From: Deltaproteobacteria bacterium
GTDB taxonomy: Bacteria > UBA10199 > SBBF01
DNA: 6,660 nucleotides
Assembly: GCA_016207765.1 (NCBI GenBank)
Contig: JACQOY010000247.1
Location: 1-6,660, forward strand
Reading direction: 5' to 3'
Made by a program: the position numbers and the translations under genes. This document shows positions 3,432-6,660 of this stretch, one piece after another. The notes under the pieces were generated by a model. The model did not search any database. It was given only the letters and a program-made list of their open reading frames with translations, and was not told the DNA's origin. Each line of letters begins with the position of its first letter. Within the stretch, counting starts at the first letter, position 1.

Positions 3432-4472
3432 ATGATCTCGCCCGTTTCCGTACGCAAACAACTGCTTGAATGGTACGATGCGAACAAGCGCGATCTCCCT
3501 TGGCGCGAAACCTCCGATCCTTATCGCGTCTGGCTTTCCGAAATCATGCTCCAGCAGACCACCGTGGAAACGGTGATCCCCTATTATCACAAATTTTTAT
3601 CCCGGTTTCCGACGCTAAAAAGTGTGGCCGAGGCCTCAATCGACGATCTTCTTCTCCTCTGGCAGGGACTGGGCTATTACAACCGCATCCGGCAATTCCA
3701 CCGCGCGGCCCAGAGGGTTGCCAACGAATGGGGCGGCATCATCCCGACAACGAAAGAAGAGCTGATACGGCTTCCCGGGCTGGGGCCATACACCGCCGGG
3801 GCGGTGGCGAGCATCGCCTTCGGTCAACCGGTTTCTGCGGTGGATGGAAACATCATCCGCGTCCTCTCGCGCCTGTTTCACTTCACGGAAGACGCCTTCA
3901 CCACACAGGCCAAAAAATATTTCGGGGAAAAGGCCTCCTCTCTGGTGGACCCCGTCCGTCCCGGCGACTTCAACCAGGCGCTGATGGACTTGGGCTCCTC
4001 TGTCTGCACCCCGACACGGCCGGCCTGTCTTCTCTGCCCTCTCAACAATTTTTGTCAGGCCTGCCGGAAAGGAAAACCGGAAACATTGCCCATCAGGCTT
4101 AAAAAAACAGTGTATCGAAAAGAGGAGCTGATCTGTCTTCTTTATCTTCGCGGTGGAAAATTTTGGCTCCGGCGGCGGCGTCCGGATGAAATCATGGCGG
4201 GGCTCTGGGAATTTCCTTTGAGGCGGCAGGGCCGCCGGCCATATGGTCTTCAACTCGCGCCGGTGAGCCATACGATCATGAATCGGCGGATAACCGTCCA
4301 CCCATACAAGGTCGAGGTTTCAAAGTTTGCGGAAAAGGACGACGAGGGTCGATGGATTCGACCGGACAATCTGCACGAACTCCCCCTCACAACGATAACC
4401 CGCAAGGTCCTGCATCAATATGACACGGGTTGGCTACAGGACACAAAATATGCTAAGGAAGGAAAAAAGTAA
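3432..4472 (+). CDS. mutY: Adenine DNA glycosylase MutY (A/G-specific)
   Basis: This 346-aa enzyme removes adenine mispaired with 8-oxoguanine in the GO base-excision repair pathway. The helix-hairpin-helix is LPGLGPYTAGAVA (residues 114-126), and the catalytic residues are Glu37 (LSEIMLQQT) and Asp138 (SAVDGN), at the same numbers as in E. coli MutY. The [4Fe-4S] ligands are Cys192, 199, 202 and 208 in the C-X6-C-X2-C-X5-C spacing. A NUDIX-like C-terminal OG-recognition domain runs from about residue 230, with GLWEFP at 257-262. The usual F-S/T-H recognition loop there is replaced by IMN (282-284). The ATG at 3432-3434 gives the standard length and numbering but has a weak Shine-Dalgarno. 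An in-frame GTG at 3417-3419 overlaps the histone-fold TGA stop (GTGA) and would add five residues, so the true start may be there through coupled translation. The frame is open far upstream over the histone gene, but that extension is spurious. Confidence 0.95.
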   Translation: MISPVSVRKQLLEWYDANKRDLPWRETSDPYRVWLSEIMLQQTTVETVIPYYHKFLSRFPTLKSVAEASIDDLLLLWQGLGYYNRIRQFHRAAQRVANEWGGIIPTTKEELIRLPGLGPYTAGAVASIAFGQPVSAVDGNIIRVLSRLFHFTEDAFTTQAKKYFGEKASSLVDPVRPGDFNQALMDLGSSVCTPTRPACLLCPLNNFCQACRKGKPETLPIRLKKTVYRKEELICLLYLRGGKFWLRRRRPDEIMAGLWEFPLRRQGRRPYGLQLAPVSHTIMNRRITVHPYKVEVSKFAEKDDEGRWIRPDNLHELPLTTITRKVLHQYDTGWLQDTKYAKEGKK

Positions 4473-4505
4473 CCACTCAGGTACACTCATCAGGTAGATA
4501 AAGAC

Positions 4506-4698
4506 GGGGGGCCCCGGCGGGGCCGAGATCCCATAGCCGGGGGTGAAAACCCCCGGAATGAGGAAACGAAATAAATCATCAAGCCCTGGAAGGGCGGCGG
4601 TCTAATTGACCTTGCCCTTTCAGGGCAAAACAATTTTGTCTGACATTTTCCCGGGGGCTGGTAGCCCCCGGCTAGAAGAACCACACCCCTTTGGGGTG
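4506..4698. repeat. Cluster of GC-rich palindromes (REP/BIME or MITE-like element)
   Basis: The 249-nt mutY-nrdJ gap contains at least seven perfect hairpins: GGCCCC/GGGGCC (4510-4524), CCGGGGG/CCCCCGG (4537-4556), GCCCT/AGGGC (4583-4595), GGTC/GACC (4599-4611), GCCCT/AGGGC (4614-4626), CCGGGGGCT/AGCCCCCGG (4651-4671) and CACCCC/GGGGTG (4684-4698). They are nested symmetrically: TAGCCGGGGG (4534-4543) and CCCCCGGCTA (4665-4674) are inverted copies, and the two GCCCT hairpins are near-reverse complements around the central GGTCTAATTGACC. CAAAA/TTTTG (4626-4638) adds another. This is the look of an interspersed, non-coding palindromic element of the REP type. No transposase gene is in the window, and no intrinsic-terminator T-tract follows any hairpin. 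Confidence 0.75.
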
Positions 4699-4721
4699 AG
4701 CAATTACAGGAAAAATTCAGC

Positions 4722-6536
4722 ATGAGCTACCTCCCTCCGGAAATTCTGGAGATGATGGTTCCCCCCCGCAACAAAAAACCGGGGGAAGAGGGGAACAAAC
4801 CTCTTCAAAAAGAACCCCTGACGCTCTCCCCCAACGCCATCGAAGTCCTTAAAAAACGCTATCTCATCAAAAACGAGCGGGGAGAAATTGTCGAAACGCC
4901 TGAGGAGCTCATTTCCCGCGTGGCGCGCGCGGTGGCGGAAGCCGATCTCCGCTACGAGGCGGGAGCCGATGTCAGCGCCGTTGAGACGATTTTTTACAAC
5001 CTGATGGCCCGGAGGGAATTTTTTCCCAACTCCCCCACGCTAATGAACGCCGGCCGGTCGTTCGGCCAGCTCTCGGCCTGTTTTGTGCTTCCCATCCGCG
5101 ACAGCATGGAGTCGATTTTCGACACCATGAAACAGGCGGCGATCATCCACAAATCCGGCGGCGGCACCGGCTTCACCTTCACCTACATCCGCCCGAAAAA
5201 AGATTTGGTGCGGACAACCCACGGTGTTTCTTCCGGTCCGGTCTCCTTCATGCGCGTCTACGACTCGGCCACCCAAGCCATCAGACAGGGGGGCGTCCGC
5301 AGAGGCGCAAACATGGGTATTTTGAATGTCGATCATCCCGATATCCTCGATTTCATCGAGGCCAAGGACAAACCGACCGAACTGACCAATTTCAACATCT
5401 CGGTGGGGATTACCAATGCCTTTATGGAGGCGGTGGAAAAGGATCAGATGATCCCGCTCATCAATCCACGGACCGACCAGCCGATCCGGACTGTCCATGC
5501 CCGCGAGTTGTTCTGGAAGATCGTCCACCAAGCCTGGAAAAACGGGGAACCGGGGGTTCTTTTTCTTGACCGGATTGAGGCGGCCAATCCCACGCCGATC
5601 GAGGGGCCTCTGGAGGCCACGAACCCATGCGGCGAACAGCCTCTTTTGCCGTACGAGGCATGCAACCTCGGTTCGATCAATCTCGGGCTTTTGGTGGAAA
5701 ATGAAAAAATCAACTGGGGGAAATTCCGCACCATCATCCATCAAGCCGTTCATTTCCTCGATAACGTCATCGAAATCAACTACTACCCTCTTCCCCAAAT
5801 TGAGGAGATTGTCAAAAAGAACCGGAAAATCGGCCTCGGGGTCATGGGATGGGCCGATATGCTGATCCGTCTGGGGATTCCCTACGATTCCAAAGACGCC
5901 CTCAACACGGCGGAACGGGTGATGGCTTTTGTGGAAGAGGAGGCCGAAACAGCCTCGATCGAACTGGGTCGAAAGCGGGGCCTTTTTCCCAATTATCAGG
6001 AGAGTCATTTTGTGGAAAAGGGCTTGAAAAGACGGAACGCCACCGTCACCACCATCGCCCCCGCCGGAACCATCAGCATGATTGCCGATTGCAGTAGCGG
6101 CATCGAGCCGCTCTACGGAGTTGTTTTTGTCAAACGAGTGTTGGAGGGGGAAGAACTCCTTTTTGTGAACCGCGACTTCGAAGAATGGGCAAACCGGGAA
6201 TATGGATCGTTTCCGGAGCATCTGTTGGGACAGATCTCAGAAACCGGGTCGATCGCCTCGATTATCGAAATTCCGGAAGAGATCAGACAGCTTTATGTCA
6301 CATCGTTCGACATCGCCCCCGAGTGCCATGTCCGGATGCAGGCCGCCTTTCAAAGGCATACTGAAAACGGGGTCTCCAAGACGGTCAATCTCCCGAAGGC
6401 CGCCACAGAGGAGGATGTCGCCAAACTTTATTGGTTGGCCTTTCAGCTGGGATGCAAAGGAGTCACAATTTACCGCGACCGGTCGCGGGAGGGGCAAGTG
6501 TTGGGGTTCGACAGCAAACAAAGAGAGTCCGTTTAA
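4722..6536 (+). CDS. nrdJ: Adenosylcobalamin-dependent (class II) ribonucleotide reductase, tail-less
   Basis: This 604-aa enzyme reduces ribonucleotides to deoxyribonucleotides using an adenosylcobalamin-generated thiyl radical. Active-site residues visible by alignment to class I NrdA are Asn301, Cys303 (thiyl) and Glu305 in NPCGEQ, and the reducing pair Cys120 (LSACFVL) and Cys314 (EACNLGSINLG). APAGTIS (446-452) is the phosphate-binding loop. GGGTGF (146-151) and GGVRRGANMG (190-199) are characteristic of NrdJ. The protein has no N-terminal ATP cone. After LGCKGVTIYRDRS (577-589) it ends within about 15 residues, so the usual linker and Cys-rich C-terminal tail (CPEC...CxxCG), which re-reduces the active site, is absent. 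The ATG at 4722-4724 has AGGA about 10 nt upstream. The palindrome cluster lies directly upstream. The stop codon sits in the loop of a terminator hairpin. The subclass (B12-dependent) is inferred from motif style; the reductase family itself is certain. Confidence 0.93.
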   Translation: MSYLPPEILEMMVPPRNKKPGEEGNKPLQKEPLTLSPNAIEVLKKRYLIKNERGEIVETPEELISRVARAVAEADLRYEAGADVSAVETIFYNLMARREFFPNSPTLMNAGRSFGQLSACFVLPIRDSMESIFDTMKQAAIIHKSGGGTGFTFTYIRPKKDLVRTTHGVSSGPVSFMRVYDSATQAIRQGGVRRGANMGILNVDHPDILDFIEAKDKPTELTNFNISVGITNAFMEAVEKDQMIPLINPRTDQPIRTVHARELFWKIVHQAWKNGEPGVLFLDRIEAANPTPIEGPLEATNPCGEQPLLPYEACNLGSINLGLLVENEKINWGKFRTIIHQAVHFLDNVIEINYYPLPQIEEIVKKNRKIGLGVMGWADMLIRLGIPYDSKDALNTAERVMAFVEEEAETASIELGRKRGLFPNYQESHFVEKGLKRRNATVTTIAPAGTISMIADCSSGIEPLYGVVFVKRVLEGEELLFVNRDFEEWANREYGSFPEHLLGQISETGSIASIIEIPEEIRQLYVTSFDIAPECHVRMQAAFQRHTENGVSKTVNLPKAATEEDVAKLYWLAFQLGCKGVTIYRDRSREGQVLGFDSKQRESV

Positions 6537-6555
6537 GGACTTTCTTTGTTTGCTG
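6512..6555. terminator. Bidirectional intrinsic terminator between nrdJ and the convergent gene
   Basis: Arms of 19 nt (6512-6530 and 6537-6555) pair along their whole length with a single G-U wobble (6525/6542), around the loop GTTTAA that contains the nrdJ stop. The inner AGTCC/GGACT stem is followed by TTTCTTTGTTT on the plus strand and by a matching T-rich stretch on the minus strand. It could therefore stop transcription from both converging genes. The left arm encodes the last residues of NrdJ. Confidence 0.75.
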
Positions 6556-6574
6556 AGCTGTTACGAACAAGGAA

Positions 6575-6660
6575 TCACTCGGCGCAGGCTGTTTTGGCAA
6601 GCGAGGAATCGTACCGGTAGATGTCATCGCGAAACTCAACCGTCCCATCTTCGTCCACCC
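6575..6660 (-). CDS. C-terminal end of a probable L,D-transpeptidase (partial)
   Basis: This is a minus-strand gene entering from the right edge; only its last 27 codons and TGA (6575-6577) are in the window. The peptide begins VDEDGTVEFRDDIYRYD and ends SSLAKTACAE. The segment W/V-x-D-E-D-G-x-V-x-F-R-D-D-I-Y is the C-terminal strand region I associate with YcbB/LdtD-type L,D-transpeptidases, periplasmic enzymes that form 3-3 peptidoglycan cross-links with a catalytic Cys. The catalytic HGT and CxR motifs would lie outside the window, so the function is inferred from this short tail only. The gene converges on nrdJ and shares its terminator. It is too short and edge-cut to show as a full ORF. 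Confidence 0.55.
   Translation of the reverse strand, partial: VDEDGTVEFRDDIYRYDSSLAKTACAE

Noticed and set aside
3636..4301. 221-aa minus-strand ORF inside mutY.
   Set aside because: It is an antisense shadow of a gene with all MutY catalytic and Fe-S residues; no domain is seen.
4473..4721. CRISPR array or cobalamin riboswitch upstream of nrdJ.
   Set aside because: The repeats are inverted, not direct with unique spacers, and no B12-box-like core was seen.
5040..6221. Long (393-aa) minus-strand ORF inside nrdJ.
   Set aside because: It is an antisense shadow of a strongly motif-supported reductase gene; its composition (His, Asp, Gly-rich) is typical of a reverse-frame artefact.

Overview
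The window reads as a piece of a Gram-negative bacterial chromosome. The most likely source is a deltaproteobacterial-type lineage in the broad old sense (Bdellovibrionota, Myxococcota or Desulfobacterota-like). Three things point there: a lipoprotein whose lipid-accepting Cys is followed by a Gly-rich, acidic linker; a B12-dependent (class II) ribonucleotide reductase; and a single-domain histone-fold protein of the kind best known from Bdellovibrio. No single gene proves the assignment, and no species is named.

Left third (about 1-2147), visibly more AT-rich and accessory in character. It holds a secreted Cys-rich protein (minus), a small Cys-rich acidic lipoprotein (minus), a 74-aa XRE-type HTH regulator (plus) whose start codon sits inside a perfect inverted repeat, and a 57-aa ribbon-helix-helix protein (minus) preceded in the same frame by a 20-codon mini-ORF with a strong Shine-Dalgarno sequence. 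A strong plus-strand terminator (2082-2105) has no close upstream gene. Nothing here is a housekeeping gene. The block ends at a compact, D-arm-deficient tRNA-Lys(CUU)-like sequence (2148-2214), which could be a degenerate tRNA or an integration scar.

Middle (2208-3420). A HAD phosphatase and a 69-aa unknown protein form a tight minus-strand pair (5-nt gap). They diverge from a plus-strand histone-fold gene across a short intergenic space with candidate promoters on both strands. The histone-fold gene is followed 11 nt later by mutY, so the two are probably co-transcribed, pairing a chromatin-type DNA binder with an adenine DNA glycosylase.

Right (3432-6660). mutY is followed by a roughly 190-nt cluster of GC-rich palindromes (REP/BIME or MITE-like). 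Then comes a class II ribonucleotide reductase gene (nrdJ) that encodes the catalytic barrel but neither an ATP cone nor the usual Cys-rich C-terminal tail. It ends in a 19-bp hairpin with T-rich flanks, a probable bidirectional terminator. It converges on the last 27 codons of a minus-strand gene that looks like the C-terminus of an L,D-transpeptidase.

Functionally, the core half concerns DNA: nucleotide supply (nrdJ), oxidative-lesion repair (mutY) and DNA packaging (histone fold). The left block looks like cargo plus small regulators. The points most worth following up are the histone-mutY arrangement, the tail-less NrdJ and the abnormal tRNA at the compositional boundary.
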